Counted from the stretch's first letter, positions 10,687 through 21,950 are shown. The stretch: DNA of 64,000 nt from Thelephora terrestris (GCA_015956445.1 WIUZ02000006.1:1550001-1614000); one strand, 5' to 3'. The notes: generated by a model from the letters alone, not told the origin. Numbers and translations are program-made.

Positions 10687-12158
10687 TTAGTTCCCCGCCG
10701 CCGCCTGCATCCTCTGCTCTCGTTCGTAATCACCGCGTTCGCGTGTGGAGGGTCCTCCTGCATCCCGAGCTGTTTCGGGAATGTCCTCGTCTGTGCCGTC
10801 AGACGCGCCGAAGACCTGCTCGTTCCACCAATTAAGAGTTTCGGAATGCCAAGGGTCGTCTGGGTACGCAAACTGTTCACGAAGTAGCATGTATAGGCGG
10901 GCAAACTTGATACCCTTCCATTCTTCCTTCCATTCTCGACAGCAGCACAGCGCAACATACACCTAAGGAACCGGCACCATTAGATTAGAGTGGCGTAGCA
11001 TTCAATAGACTGAGACGTACCTGGATTGCTGTGTAACAGATTGTTGATGGGATCACTTTCTCCATTCCATGTATTCTTGCATTTCCCCGCTTCAAGGATG
11101 CCTTCGCGCCGGTCGCGGCGGAAGGCGCAATGAAGATGAGCTTGTAGACCTATAGCCGACCATTAGACAGTACCATCCAGCGCACAAACAATGCAAGCTT
11201 ACCTTGAGCAAGAGCTGGCCGCGGAAGAGTCCCTTCACGAGTGAGCCGTCCATGACTTCTTCATCGTAGAGAAAAGCCGGGAGTTTCGGATCCCCCTTGG
11301 TGTCGACCAACGAGAGCTTGCCGTCGCGAAGCTTTGCTCTGGCACTGAAGGACGCGATGGGCTAATCAGACTCAAATAAACGCATTGACTTACGTCTCTG
11401 GGTCCGTGTCAAACTCAGCGAGGTGGTCGGCGGGGCACAGCAACCTTGCGGTGGTGAGGTTTTGCCAGCCACGCCAGGCTTTGGAGGTACCCGGGTTGAC
11501 AATATTCACCGGACGGATCCCGGTTTGGTCGAGAGGGAGTGGGAGAAGTGTGACGATGGTCTGCTTGATCGACTTCGTGTCTGATTGTCGACCCTGAGAT
11601 GCGGTTGACTGGGCCTGGGTTTGTGTGAGGGGTGTTAGCTGTGCCAAATCCAAACGGCGAGAAGGGCGTCAAACACGTACTCGAATGATAACCTTTCGAA
11701 GAAATTTTGTGGGAACATCAGACTCCAGGCGGTTCTTCAGGAAAGGGAGGTGACTGGTTATGGAATCGAAGTCTTCCGCGTAGATCTTTCGTTGAATTGG
11801 TGTGCTGTAGGAAGCTGTTGTAAGAACCGTGTGATCGCAGATGTTGACGTCGGCGCACTTACAGATCTTTCGCGTGGTCTCGAGTTTGGGAATCCTCGTG
11901 CTGACGAGCGACTCCTGCAGCCGTAGAAGAGCCGGTAGCTCCAATGGCCAGAATAACGTAGAAGTCTACGAACGGATTTGTGACCCGACGAAGCCATCTT
12001 GCCCCATCTTTGATTTCTTGGTTCTCTTTGCGGGTAAGGGTGGGTTCGCTGTGGGGTGCGATTTGAGCACTGTGTGCTCTAGGCTCAGCAGCTACAATGC
12101 AAACATACCTTTGGGGTTCGTTCTCAGCGGGTAGAGTCGGTCCTGTCGCTGCGGCCAT
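10687..12158 (-). CDS. DUF6698-family protein carried by the Plavaka-type element
   Basis: ATG at 12158 (MAAATGPTLPAENEP), stop TAA at 10687-10689, with about six introns. Spliced pieces in order are: KDGARWLRRVTNPFVDFYV; DSITSHLPFLKNRLE; KQTIVTLLPLPLDQTG followed by WQNLTTARLLCPADHLAEFD; LPAFLYDEEVMDGSLVKGLF; NARIHGMEKVIPSTICYTA; and DDPWHSETLNWWNEQVFG. This order (a conserved ARLLCP, then a FL-(Y/W)-(D/N)-E-E box with GLFxG, then RIHG, then a C-terminal TLxWWNxxVF) is that of DUF6698, a family expanded in agaricomycete genomes and often found near transposases. Length is about 390 residues and function is unknown. It is divergent from the transposase with a 190-330 bp shared spacer, consistent with a two-gene transposition module. 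I see no disruption. Confidence 0.82.
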
Positions 12159-12345
12159 GGCTGTATACGGGAGGGGTTGAACGGATGGTCGCACCCCTAA
12201 ATTACTCCTGAAATAGGGTCTTTAATCAGGTCAGCCTGCTCGAAATTCAAAAATGGTATAGATCGGTCATAAACCGTAACACAGCCGTGTGTTCGATGAA
12301 GCCGCCTCTACCGTGGCCCGCAAACTTCTGACACTTACTGCTCTA

Positions 12346-15300
12346 ATGTCTCACGTCTGTTATGAGGGAAGTTGCGCCTCTGGCCCACAACGCCTATTTT
12401 CGTCGAGCTGAGGACTCCATCAACATCAGAAAAAAATTCACAAGGACATTCCAGAACAAGAAACGTCGCTTGGGGCCTCGAGGTCGTTGAAGCGTAAGCG
12501 CGATGAAGAAGAAGAGGAACTTCGGAGGTGCCAAGATGTTGAAGCCCGGCGATTGGCGTTAGAAGCGCTGGAAGCTATGAACCATGAGCCAGAGTTACCA
12601 CCAGTAAGTCTGATGCTATTTCACTTACAAAATCTGGGCTCAACCAACGACTTGAACATCCAGGTCCCACTGCTGGATCGAGCTGTTGACACAGGACTTC
12701 AGCGAAGAGCGAGAGCTCGGCGGCTCCCTGCACGCTTCCGCGACCCTTTACCTGTATCATCGCCACCAATCCCACGTACCACAGAACCGAGGAGAGAGAT
12801 TGTGCAACCGGGTTCTCCAGGACTTGATGATTCTGGACTCGGACGTGGCACTGCTATCGATGGCATCAATCGCGACTCGGCTGAGCGCACCATCACGAAC
12901 ACCAACTCCTTCGGGGTGTTCCGAGAATTCCTCACTGTCTCCTCCCACAACCCACGCGATCCTGACATCTTCGCCGACGCCCATCCACCCCTGCCTGCTC
13001 CCCAATCCGTCGGATCCAACTTGATGGTCATACCTCCAGATCCAGGGGGTAACGACCCATCCGTCAATTCTGCCAACACATCCGAAGATCTTCTCCTCGC
13101 CTGGATGACTCGAAGCCTTGGAAACACCCCTGCGGGGGTTAACGATCTCGTCCACAACGTCATCAAGCACCCAAAGTTCAATCCCTCAATGCTTGAGAAC
13201 TTCAACGCTGTCACCGCGATTCGACGATTTGGGAAAAGATGGATATCAAACCCGGGAGCAGCTCTCAAGGTGGGCGATGGCTGGAAGGAGGCTTCGGTCA
13301 GCATACGGGTGCCGTGTACAGGGGTGAAGCAGCAGGAAGGCAATGCGCCCGAGTTCGTTGTCGAGGGAATCCTATATCGGGACATTGTCGAGGTGATCAC
13401 TGCCGAGCTTGAGGACCCCGAGGCGTTCAACGACATCCACGTTGCCCCACACAAGGAATGGTGGAGGCCAGGTCCGGGCGAGGATCCTGTCCGGGTTTAT
13501 TCAGAGGTTTACAACTCGAACACAATGCTCGAGACCGACGCAGAGATGCGACGCAACCTCGACTCGGCGCGCGGACCAGACAACGACTTGGAAACCTTCA
13601 TTGTCTCAGCACTTCTCTATTCCGATTCTACCCATCTAGCCTCGTTCGGGAACGCTGCGCTGTGGCCAATCTACCTTTTTCTCGGAAATGTCTCCAAGTA
13701 CGTCCGTTCGAAGCCGACCTCTTTTGCTGCTCACCATATCGCGTATATTCCCACGGTACGCTGTTGTTTGATGCCACCGAGCGCGCCTGAGTCACCGATC
13801 TCATTACTCTTGACAGCTCCCTGACACCATCAAGGAATTCTACAAGAAGCACTACGGCAAAGAACCGAACTCGGATATGCTCACCTTTCTTGGGCGTGAG
13901 CTAACACACGCGGTGCTGCGACTGGTTCTTGGAGGGTCATGTGCAGACGCCCACAAGAAGCCCCGTCGCGTTCGATGTGGGGATGACATTTTACGACGTT
14001 GGTTGCTTCAGATCCTTCTCCACTCGGCCGATTATAAAGAAAAGTGAGTCTTTGTGTTCCGTAGAGTTATCCCCTTGCTAACGATCATTCAGGTCTATCT
14101 TAGCAACGATCAAGAGCCTTGGACTGTTCCTATGCCCCCGCTGTCTGATCTTAAAGGACGGTGTTCCCCGAATTGGCATGGTCTCTGACCAGGCCGTCCG
14201 ACGTCTCCTTCGGGACTACGCGAATGATGCTGCGGGTCGTGTAGAACATGCTCGCAGGCTCGTCTTTGACCTTGGGAGGAGCGTCGGTGGAGACCTGGAT
14301 ATCTTAAAGAGGGGGTCGTTGCTTTTAACGAGGGTAAGATACATTTTCGACCTATTCTGCCACGGCTTTCGCTCACACTTCTCAGAATGCCTACCACACT
14401 GAACTCGGTCTGAACCCGGCCAAGATTATGCCAGTTGACGTTCTCCACGACTTTGAACTTGGCGTTGGGAAGGGTGTGATCACACACAATGTCCGAATAC
14501 TCCACTCTGTTGGTGAGGCAGCAGTCAACAAATTTGACGCACGGTAATCACTAGTGTACTCAAGATATAGCCATTCGCTGATCAACATCTTTCCCACAGG
14601 TTCCGTCAAGTTCCAACCTTTGGTCGTGACACGATCCGAAGGTTTGGGGGAAGTGTCTCTGCTATGAAAAAGCTCGCGGGCCGAGACTTCGAGGATATTA
14701 TCCAGGTGAGTATTGTTCCGTCGTTCTCACTGGATTAAGTCCTAATACATATATCTCCCTCTCCAGTGTTGGATCCCAGTTCTCGAAGGCATCCTGCCCG
14801 ACCGGGAACACAATAACATCTTGCTCGACCTCGCCTTTGATTTGACCACCTGGCATGCCTATGCAAAACTCCGCCTTCACACCACAGACACGATTGCGTC
14901 CCTTCGATCACAAACGAAAGAACTTGGCCGTCTCCTCCGTCTCTATGCCAACAAATTGTGCCCAAAGTATGCTACCAAACTGTTACCAGGGGAGGCCGCT
15001 GCCGCATATCGTCGCAAGGCCGCGAACACCAAAACAGCCACTCCCACCTCTCGACAAGCTGGCAAGAAACCATCAAAGGCAGTCATCCCCAAAGGCTCGG
15101 GTTTCAACTTGAAGACATACAAGATCCACACCCTCGGGGACTACGCCGATCACATCGAACAATTTGGTCCAACCGACTGTTTCACCACAGGCCACGTATG
15201 TCCATCCCTTTTATTGCAAGTCTCGCCACTGACCTGCACAACTGACAGGGTGAGCTCGAGCACCGCCGCGTCAAACGGTTCTACAAGCGAACCAACAAGG

Positions 15301-16585
15301 CTCGGTTCGAGCGTCAAATCGCGAAGCATGAACGGATGGAACGTCACTACCGCAAATACGTCAACACACTGAGGGCCAAAACTGGTGGTCGCACAACATC
15401 AAGACAGCGTCTGCCCAGGGACGACGCCAATGCCGCGTTGCCACGGCAACATTACACGATGGCGGAGAAGGATCGCCACCACGTTGACCTCTACGGTCTG
15501 GCGAACCTGCAGGTCGGTGACCCCGCATTGAAGGTACACATATCGATTTCCCCTGATCACTTTTCCAAACTAACGCCCTCCCAGGACTTCGTTCCAAAAC
15601 TCAAAGACCACCTTCTCGCCCGTGTCCTTGGCAAGCAATATGACTCCGACCCACCATCGTTCACGGAGAACGACCGCAACGAGCTCTACATCGCCGAGGA
15701 TCGGCTTGAACAGCGGTGCACTATGAGCATCTATCACACGACGTACGACCTCCGCCGCCGCAAGGACAAGGTGAACATGAGGGGCCGGTCAAATGTCATG
15801 ACCCTCTCACAAGCTGACGACCACCCATATGCCTACGCGCAGGTCCTCGGTATGTTTCGCATCGACGTCCTCCATGGGCCGACCATGTCGGACGAGGTCA
15901 GGATGGACGTTCTTTGGGTCCGTTGGTTCAGACTCGACAACACTTACCGAGCCGGGTGGAATGCAAAACGGCTGTACCGGGTCAAGTTCGTCCCACCCCT
16001 CGAGGACGGCGCTTTCGGCTTTCTCGACCCGGACGACATTGTCCGTGGGTCCCACCTCATTCCCGGCTTCACTCTCGGTCTTCGACAAACAGGCTCGCCG
16101 GCTGCTCCAGTGAGTGCTTGGGACCCCAAGAAGGGATCCGATTGGGATGCCTACTTCGTCAATCAGTAAGTCCCTCCATTACATATCATACAGGACTACA
16201 TATACTGAACGTCTATGGTAGGTTCGTCGACCGTGACATGTTCATGAGGTATAGAGGAGGAGGTATCGGGCACAAGTACATGCGGGAGGTTGAGGTCAAG
16301 CACGAGAACATGTCGCGCGAACGCGTCCACGGGAAGCAGCACGTCCACCAGCCCGCCCCCCCTCAAGATGAAGACGACGACGAAGACGCCCTCGGCGCAC
16401 GCGACAACAGCAACGACGACGACGGCGATGGATCAGAGCATTCTGAGTCGGACGACGCAGACCACAAAGACTCCGGCCCCTCTGATGAAGGGAGCTCGGG
16501 CAGCGACAGGGGTGGCGACGAGTCTGACGAGATTGCGTCCGGGTCTGATGGAGACTACGACTCATATGGCTTGGCGGAACCTTGA
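12346..16585 (+). CDS. Plavaka-family transposase
   Basis: About ten exons, about 1,200 residues. The N-terminus (ATG at 12346) reads like a Cys/His finger (CYEGSC, then HQHQKKIH), but an in-frame TGA lies at 12409-12411 between them. A CGA-to-TGA change or an unseen intron would explain it. After that, KRKRDEEEE is an acidic/basic segment. The catalytic region includes LYSDSTHLASFG, WPIYLFLGNVSKYVRSKP and HHIAYIP, then VDVLHDFELGVGKGV, matching the family's DDE-type core order. The C-terminus has WDAYFVNQRFVDRDMFMRY, then an acidic D/E/S-rich tail ending at 16583-16585. It would cut and join DNA at the 12-bp ends described. Apart from the TGA I see no break. Confidence 0.88.
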
Positions 16586-16741
16586 GGATTCAAACACACT
16601 ACGATATTCAGCTCCTGAGAACAGTCTTTTTTTGTACTAGTTATCGGCCGTCGGTACAAATATATATTTCTTCTTGTCTCGCATCGAATCGAAATAAGGC
16701 CAGTGAATTGAAATAAGGGTCAAAAACTGGCCAGACCTTTT

Positions 16742-16767
16742 TTAACTCGTCCCGAGGGACGAGTTAA
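16742..16767. terminator. Perfect 12-bp inverted repeat downstream of the transposase
   Basis: TTAACTCGTCCC and GGGACGAGTTAA are separated by GA, 157 bp after the transposase stop. It could form a 3'-end hairpin or be an internal repeat of the transposon; its function is not shown. Confidence 0.4.
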
Positions 16768-16780
16768 GCATGCCACCGCC

Positions 16781-16978
16781 TCATGGATCCGCCGCTCAGA
16801 GACACAATCAATAAATACGTTTTTCGTCTCAAAATATCATTTACATAAAAAACATACAAAAAAACATACAAAAAAACATATCTTCTCATGGATCCGCCCC
16901 TCAGAGACACACAATGAATAAATCCGTTTTTCGTTTCGAAATATCATTTACATGAAAAAAACATACAAAAAACATATC
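16781..16978. repeat. Tandem duplication of an about 100-bp unit
   Basis: Unit 1 (16781-16885) and unit 2 (16886-16978) both start TCATGGATCCGCC and share CAGAGACACA, ATATCATTTACAT and ACATACAAAAAA blocks. They differ by a few substitutions and an A-run expansion. They lie between convergent element genes. Confidence 0.8.
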
Positions 16979-17005
16979 GGCTAGCTGAAACTTTACCCGG
17001 TTCGT

Positions 17006-17601
17006 TCATGCATGCATGGCCGCTGCTTGAGCGAGGAACAAGAAGACGTCTGCCTCGCTCTCTTCTTCGGTTGCCTGGCGGTGGTCTTTTTTGTTGAGGC
17101 GGTCTCCGGCGACGTCGAAGAACGGCATGCCGATAGCTTTGATGAGCGCCTCGTACGCTTGCCTAGGAACGTGCCGAGTCAGTCTGGGCGAACGTTACAT
17201 AAATAAAAAACTTACAGGTACTGATCGCTTAAGTAATAACTCAGCTCGAGCTGAGTGAAGGTGTTGATCATCATCGCGTATTCCGGATCGGCGTCTGCCA
17301 CATTTTCTTTGATGGCGGCTTCCGCCGCCGCGTTGAGCGTGTCGAGGCGTTCTCGGCAATGTTCCGAGATCAAGGTCCGGACTCTCGGCGTGCAAACCCT
17401 GGAGACCGCGTCAAAATAGGCGTTCCTGACGGGAAGCGCTGTCAGGTATGACATTCAATTGAGTAATTGATGGCAGACTCACTGGTGTTTGCGTTGAAGC
17501 CTCGCTTGCTCCAGGTATTTTTCCTCCAGTTGGGGGGGCATCCACTGGAAGGGGGAATCGCGGGTAGGGTGCAAGTGAATGGTGAAGGGGAGTCCCGACA
17601 T
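17006..17601 (-). CDS. Small helical protein gene within the Plavaka-type element (about 160 aa)
   Basis: Three exons chain in frame. ATG is at 17601 (MSGLPFTIHLHPTRDSP). Exon 1 ends at 17483 before GTGAGT. Exon 2 starts at NAYFDAVSRVCTP after a pyrimidine-rich acceptor and runs to LSYYLSDQYL. Exon 3 (QAYEALIKAIGMPFFDVAG) ends FLAQAAAMHA, TGA at 17006-17008. The predicted protein is mostly helical, with no signal peptide. I know no family for it. It is convergent with the transposase near the right end, so it is probably an accessory or passenger of the element. Intact splice phases suggest it is or recently was functional. Confidence 0.55.
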
Positions 17602-17928
17602 TTTTGTAGGGGAAATGGGAAGGTGGTCGCACTCAGGCTTGTGTTGGTATCTCATGTTTTATTAATTATATATGTGTGACTACACGTGACTACTACTGTA
17701 CAGTTGAGGCCCGACCGTCATCGACTGTGAAGGTCTGCAGGGTGTGTGCCAGATATGGCCACGTCTCACGTGATCTCGACTGTCAGACCCTCCGGTCACA
17801 CTTGGGTCACACCAAGGGTCGAACGCGGTCCCTCGTCGGATCAAGACCTGCGAGGCGCGCGCAGCATCTTGGTTCGTCAGGCCTGATCTGGCCCGGCATT
17901 CGCCGTCTGGCCAGATCCGGCTGGGACA
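17602..17928. other. Right subterminal region of the Plavaka-type element
   Basis: GC-rich sequence with recurring CCAGAT, GATCTGGCC and GGTC words, resembling the left subterminal repeats. No gene seen. Confidence 0.45.
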
Positions 17929-17940
17929 AGTTTGCTGATG
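17929..17940. repeat. Right terminal inverted repeat of the Plavaka-type element
   Basis: AGTTTGCTGATG is the exact inverse of 7391-7402 and is followed by the AA target duplication. Confidence 0.85.
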
Positions 17941-18918
17941 AACTCAAGTTCCCCGCAGAACAACCGTAGTTGCCCTTCGATACGTTTGAGATCACTAAAA
18001 GGGTGTCAGCACCGGGCGCGAAGCGAAGGTGGGTGACATCATACTCGATGACTCGATCTCGGCGCCTCTGCTCTGCCACGTCACCTGGGGGAGTCGCAAA
18101 AAGTCTATCCAGTGAGTTTACCCGTGAGAGGAGCCTGTCAGCCATGTTCTTGATGGTTGCGTACTGTTACGGTGTGGTCAGCCAAAGCAAGACTTCAAGC
18201 AGGGAGTCGTGGGCTAACTTCGCGATCCGCGTAGATATCAGAGACGGTTCTAAGGAGAGACCCGAGAGGGCCGAACCCAATCATGCCCTCATTTGCGATA
18301 TTTGTGTGGCTTATCGTAGCGTTGAGCGCTGTGTCCTTGTGGTCTTGCTCTGGAACCGATAGGTACTTAGGGCATACGAATAGCCACCACGATATTAGCG
18401 CGTACCCTCCGATGCCACATCTGGTCCAGCTTCCTGTATTGTGTGTATTTTGTGACCGATGTCTCCTGCTGAAAGCAAAGACACCAAGATCTACGTGAAC
18501 GTTTGCCGATATGACGAGGATTGGTGGTACTCACTCATAAGACGGCCCCCTTGTTCGATATCGGCGATCGCTACAACGGTTGAAGATCCTGCTATAGGAG
18601 GGTTCGGGGCTTCACTTTCCCTTTTGACAGATTCGATCCGTGAAGGCTCGGGGTTGTTCTCGTCTAGTGGAACCGGGTCGATCAGCTCTCGGATGCATAG
18701 CAAGGCAACACCGCTCACCTTTGGGGTCGACATCCAGTACTGCTCGGAAGTCGAGCGGAACGACGGCGATGTTGGTTGGGATTCCCAACAAAAGGTGCTT
18801 TGCAGGGTATCCGAGCGATTTCTTGGGCTTTTTGTTGAAGATTGCTTTTTTCATGTTGATGGTGAGACGCAGACGATGGTGATCTGATCTGATCTCGGAC
18901 TCAGGGGACAACCCAGAC
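17941..18918 (-). pseudogene. NLR pseudogene copy 1: separated 5' exons
   Basis: This is the remaining front part of the gene split at 7390. The first exon has ATG at about 18918 (MSGLSPESEIRSD) and continues to LGYPAKHLLLGIPTNIAV and DVDPKG before a GTGAGC donor. Next come LIDPVPLDENNPEPSRIE and the helical-region exons (GFGPLGSLLRTVSDIYADR, then AERLLSRVNSLDRLFA and PPGDVAEQRRR). These match 27230-28200 exon by exon. They cannot join to the NACHT exon because of the transposon. This copy preserves an ATG where copy 2 has GTG, so it helps define the ancestral start. Confidence 0.85.
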
Positions 18919-19090
18919 ATCGCGATATCGTTGACTCAGACGCAGGAAATCAAGGCAGATACACGTTCGAAATATTTGATCATGGAGAGACTCCGGTGCT
19001 AGAAAAAGGTCCACGTTTGCATAGTCTAAGACACTTGAACGCACACAGCTCGGCCGCCCTCACTTTCCTGGATCCGTTCTACCACTCTTG

Positions 19091-20651
19091 ATGCGGATTG
19101 TGTCCTGGAATATTTCCAGTGGACGCATACTGGGCTTTGTAGAAACGCAGTAACACAGGCTGGGAACTAGAACGACTCGGACATAAGAACTCTCCCTCAG
19201 TATCACCCGTAAGGCCGTCACATCCGCAACGGTGTAGATGGAACACTCACAAGTCCGGAGAAGCGATTTTAGCGCCATCTGGGGGGTTAACATGTTCTCA
19301 GGGTCAGAGACACCGATATGCGTCGAAATTTCTAACTCATTCTTCCGTCTTGCAGTCCTCGAGGTGCGCTATGGGCCGAAGTTTCACACACCCGGATAAT
19401 TGCCGTCTTTTTCCATCGTTCCCTGCTGGGAAAGGCAATGCATGACGCGATCCGGGCATCCTGGCCTGACTAGTAAAGGCGATGTATACCTTTTCGTCTC
19501 CCTGTTTTGGGAGAAACGCGAGACATTGAACACTTCTCTAGGTTGGAACGAGAACATTGAAGCTAGGGTGAAGAACTACGGGACTCGTGTGTGTTGACAC
19601 CTCCGTTCCATCGTCGTCGTCTTTTCAAGGCGACATAGTACGGCCCTCAATCCGAAAGGGTTTCGATCACTGTGACTGTCCCATCTACGTCGGCCTCTAC
19701 GAGGAACTCAGCTTGCATGACCACAGATTCAATATCCATGGACGAGGTTTCGGGAGCGATCCACCCACATAACCTCTCCGGATTGCGACACAGTATTGGG
19801 ACGAAATTTCTGGGAAACTAACGACACTCTCGGGCCTCTTCAAGAAAGGGGTGCGGTCCCCTGCAATCCAAATCTCCGATGCTATGATAGCCAAGACCTC
19901 ATCAACCCCCACGCCTCACTCGGATCAGGAGAGAATGGAACGTCCTCCTCCCTCCTCCGGAAGTCGACCCCAAACAGACTCGATCACTGGAACGGAAGGA
20001 TCCACCTTCGTACAGTCGTCTTCCGTGATGAGATCGACAAAGCAACATAACATTGGAACAAAATCTGGCCAGACCAAGCTCTCGTCCTTTCGATCAACGC
20101 CGTCGAGTCGATCGGAGACCCACCAAGGCGGACAACGACCCTTCGCTGACGCCAACCCAGTAAGCCCTCGCCCCCTCCCATTCGAATGATCCCGAGCAGC
20201 CGGAGAGCGATCCCCAGCTGGGCTCTTCCCCTGGTTCCTCTTCTCAAATAACCCAAGCCTCCCTCTCAAATCGCAGCGGATCCTCCTCACAATCAAAGTC
20301 AACCGGGTCCGCCGCGAAATCCAGGTCAACGATCAAGGCTCCCCTCGTCGCCCTCTGCACGGTTCACGGGGAACCAACTTAAAAGCTAACCGTAGCCAAG
20401 CCCGAACAAGGGAAAGAAGTTCCACGTGCGATTCGTAGTCCTCTGCCGTTCTATCCCCGAGTAATTCGAATGCTGACGAATGTCTCTCGGAAGACCTGTG
20501 GCCACAGGCCGCCATAGAGGCAAGGCAGAAATGCTCAGAGAAGTGAATCCGCAGTCCAAGTGAAATTTCTTGAGATGGGCGCGATGTCAGGAAGGAGTTG
20601 ACGAACGCCCTCACTTCGCGATCCCAGTCCAGGTCCCAGCCCAAAGGGTAG
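19091..20651 (+). pseudogene. APN2 pseudogene (block copy 1)
   Basis: A degraded paralogue of the APN2 gene at 28365-30573. It keeps the start (ATGCGGATTG), parts of the first exons, the C-terminal Ser-rich region and a remnant of the Zf-GRF end. A deletion of 494 bp relative to the intact copy removes the middle of the endonuclease fold: GGCAA at about 19434-19438 runs straight into TGCATGAC, and the intact copy has CAA at both breakpoints. Further frameshifts and stops occur downstream. No functional enzyme can be made. Confidence 0.88.
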
Positions 20652-20730
20652 CGGTCACCCACTAGTGATCCTTGTTGCTCACACAGCTTAGCTCCAGCCG
20701 ATTTGTAGGTATTTAGGTTTTGGATACTTT

Positions 20731-21950
20731 TAAATGAGTGGTTTTAGTGGGTTCGAGGTGATAATAATAAACCAAAAGCAACAAGCATCCACCCCGGGTG
20801 CGTGGCTGGAAGGGGTGGACCCACGTTCAAAGGAAAAGGCCGTCTCCAGTGCTCCTCCTGGAAAATACTCCTCTAATCCTCTCCCGCCGGCGAACCCTTC
20901 AAACGAAGAAGACGCAGCATGGTGGTGAGGAAGCACGCCAAACGAACCATCCCCGTGTTCGGCCAAAATACTCTCCTTCGGCCTCTTCCACTGCTTGAGC
21001 CTCAACGAACTCATCACAACGCTCACGCTCGAAGACGCCATCACCGCACCGGTCATCATCGGATGAAGACTCAAATTGAGCGGAAGGAAGAATCCCATGG
21101 CGAACGGGATACCGAGAATCTTATATACGCACGCCCAGATGACTCGGAGGGTTCGTTTTATCGCGGAGAAGATGTTGGGCGACAGGTGGAGGGCTGCGAC
21201 GACGCCATGTAGATCTAAACGCGTCAAGACGATTTCTGCAGCCTCGACAGCGGTGGTATTCCCGATGAAAGTGTACTACCGACGGAGGCAGCTACGAGGA
21301 TGGAGAATCGTTGATTCCTTCTCCAACCTGGGCAGAGTAACGTCAGTTCGCCAAAACAGGAACAGGCAGAACGAAGACAAAACGAACCATCGCGACGCTA
21401 TCCTCTCGTCTAATCATGTCAGAGATCACTGGGGCTTTACCTTTGGGACTCATGTTCGCCCAGGCATTTGCAATTTCAATCCCAACCCTCTTCGCGACGG
21501 CCAGAGGTTGACCTGGGAGTAAAACCATCGGCGCTGGCAGTTGCCAACGCCCCCAGCTCGAGAACGGCGGCGTTTGAAGGGACCCAGAATAGCTCTGCAA
21601 CTTTCAATTTTCCCTCCGTTATGGCCCCTCTCTTGTCCAAGTCGATCGTCCTGATGCCGCTACTTTCTTCCGAAGCCCTTCCACCCTTGATCAAGCTGCC
21701 GTTCTATGCCCAAACTCTTGTGCCAGCCATCACGGCGGTCCGAGCGTTCTGTCCGAGGGCGCAAGGACAAGCAACGACGATGACGGAAACGCAAAGTCGA
21801 AGACAGACAGCGAATTTTGGAGAGCCGGGGTGGCGGAATATATCAGGAAGGGAATAATCGTCCGCGATGTGGCCCACAGACATCCAAACGAGGAAGGTGA
21901 CGGCGGAGAGAGATAGAACGGTTGGATCGAAAACTCCAGCAAGTTGTCAT
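20731..21950 (-). pseudogene. P1B-type copper-transporting ATPase pseudogene (3' half)
   Basis: On the minus strand the pieces appear in the order of the family. First is a membrane segment with the metal-site motif VVACPCALG (about 21775-21750). Then comes LIKGGRASEES and the phosphorylation motif, changed from the family's DKTGT to DKRGA (about 21640). WANMSPKGKAPVIS follows (about 21455). The hinge is read as GEGINDSP instead of GDGINDSP (about 21330). Last are the final two membrane helices (DLHGVVAALHLS, ILGIPFAMGFFLP). Frames shift several times and the N-terminal half, including any heavy-metal-binding domains, is absent. Related to CCC2/ATP7-type pumps. It is convergent with the APN2 pseudogene. 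Confidence 0.85.

Larger units (their letters stand above)
7391..17940 (+). mobile_element. 10.55-kb Plavaka-type DNA transposon with exact ends
   Basis: Boundaries come from the uninterrupted NLR copy 2, which reads straight through the homologous site near 27210. The element starts CATCAGCAAACT at 7391 and ends with the exact inverse, AGTTTGCTGATG, at 17940. It is flanked by AA at 7389-7390 and 17941-17942, a 2-bp target duplication. Inside are subterminal repeats, a Plavaka transposase (plus strand), a DUF6698 gene (minus), two small minus-strand genes and a nested palindromic CACTA-type element at 8071-9436. Plavaka elements are CACTA-related DNA transposons known from fungi; the assignment rests on the transposase. 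Low decay of the transposase frame and ends suggests a fairly recent insertion. Confidence 0.85.

Noticed and set aside
12699-13454. 251-residue minus-strand frame opposite the transposase
   Set aside because: It overlaps a well-supported transposase exon and has no recognisable motif.
20919-21522. Plus-strand open frames over the Cu-ATPase pseudogene
   Set aside because: They are mirror frames of a recognisable minus-strand P-type ATPase sequence and show no protein family.
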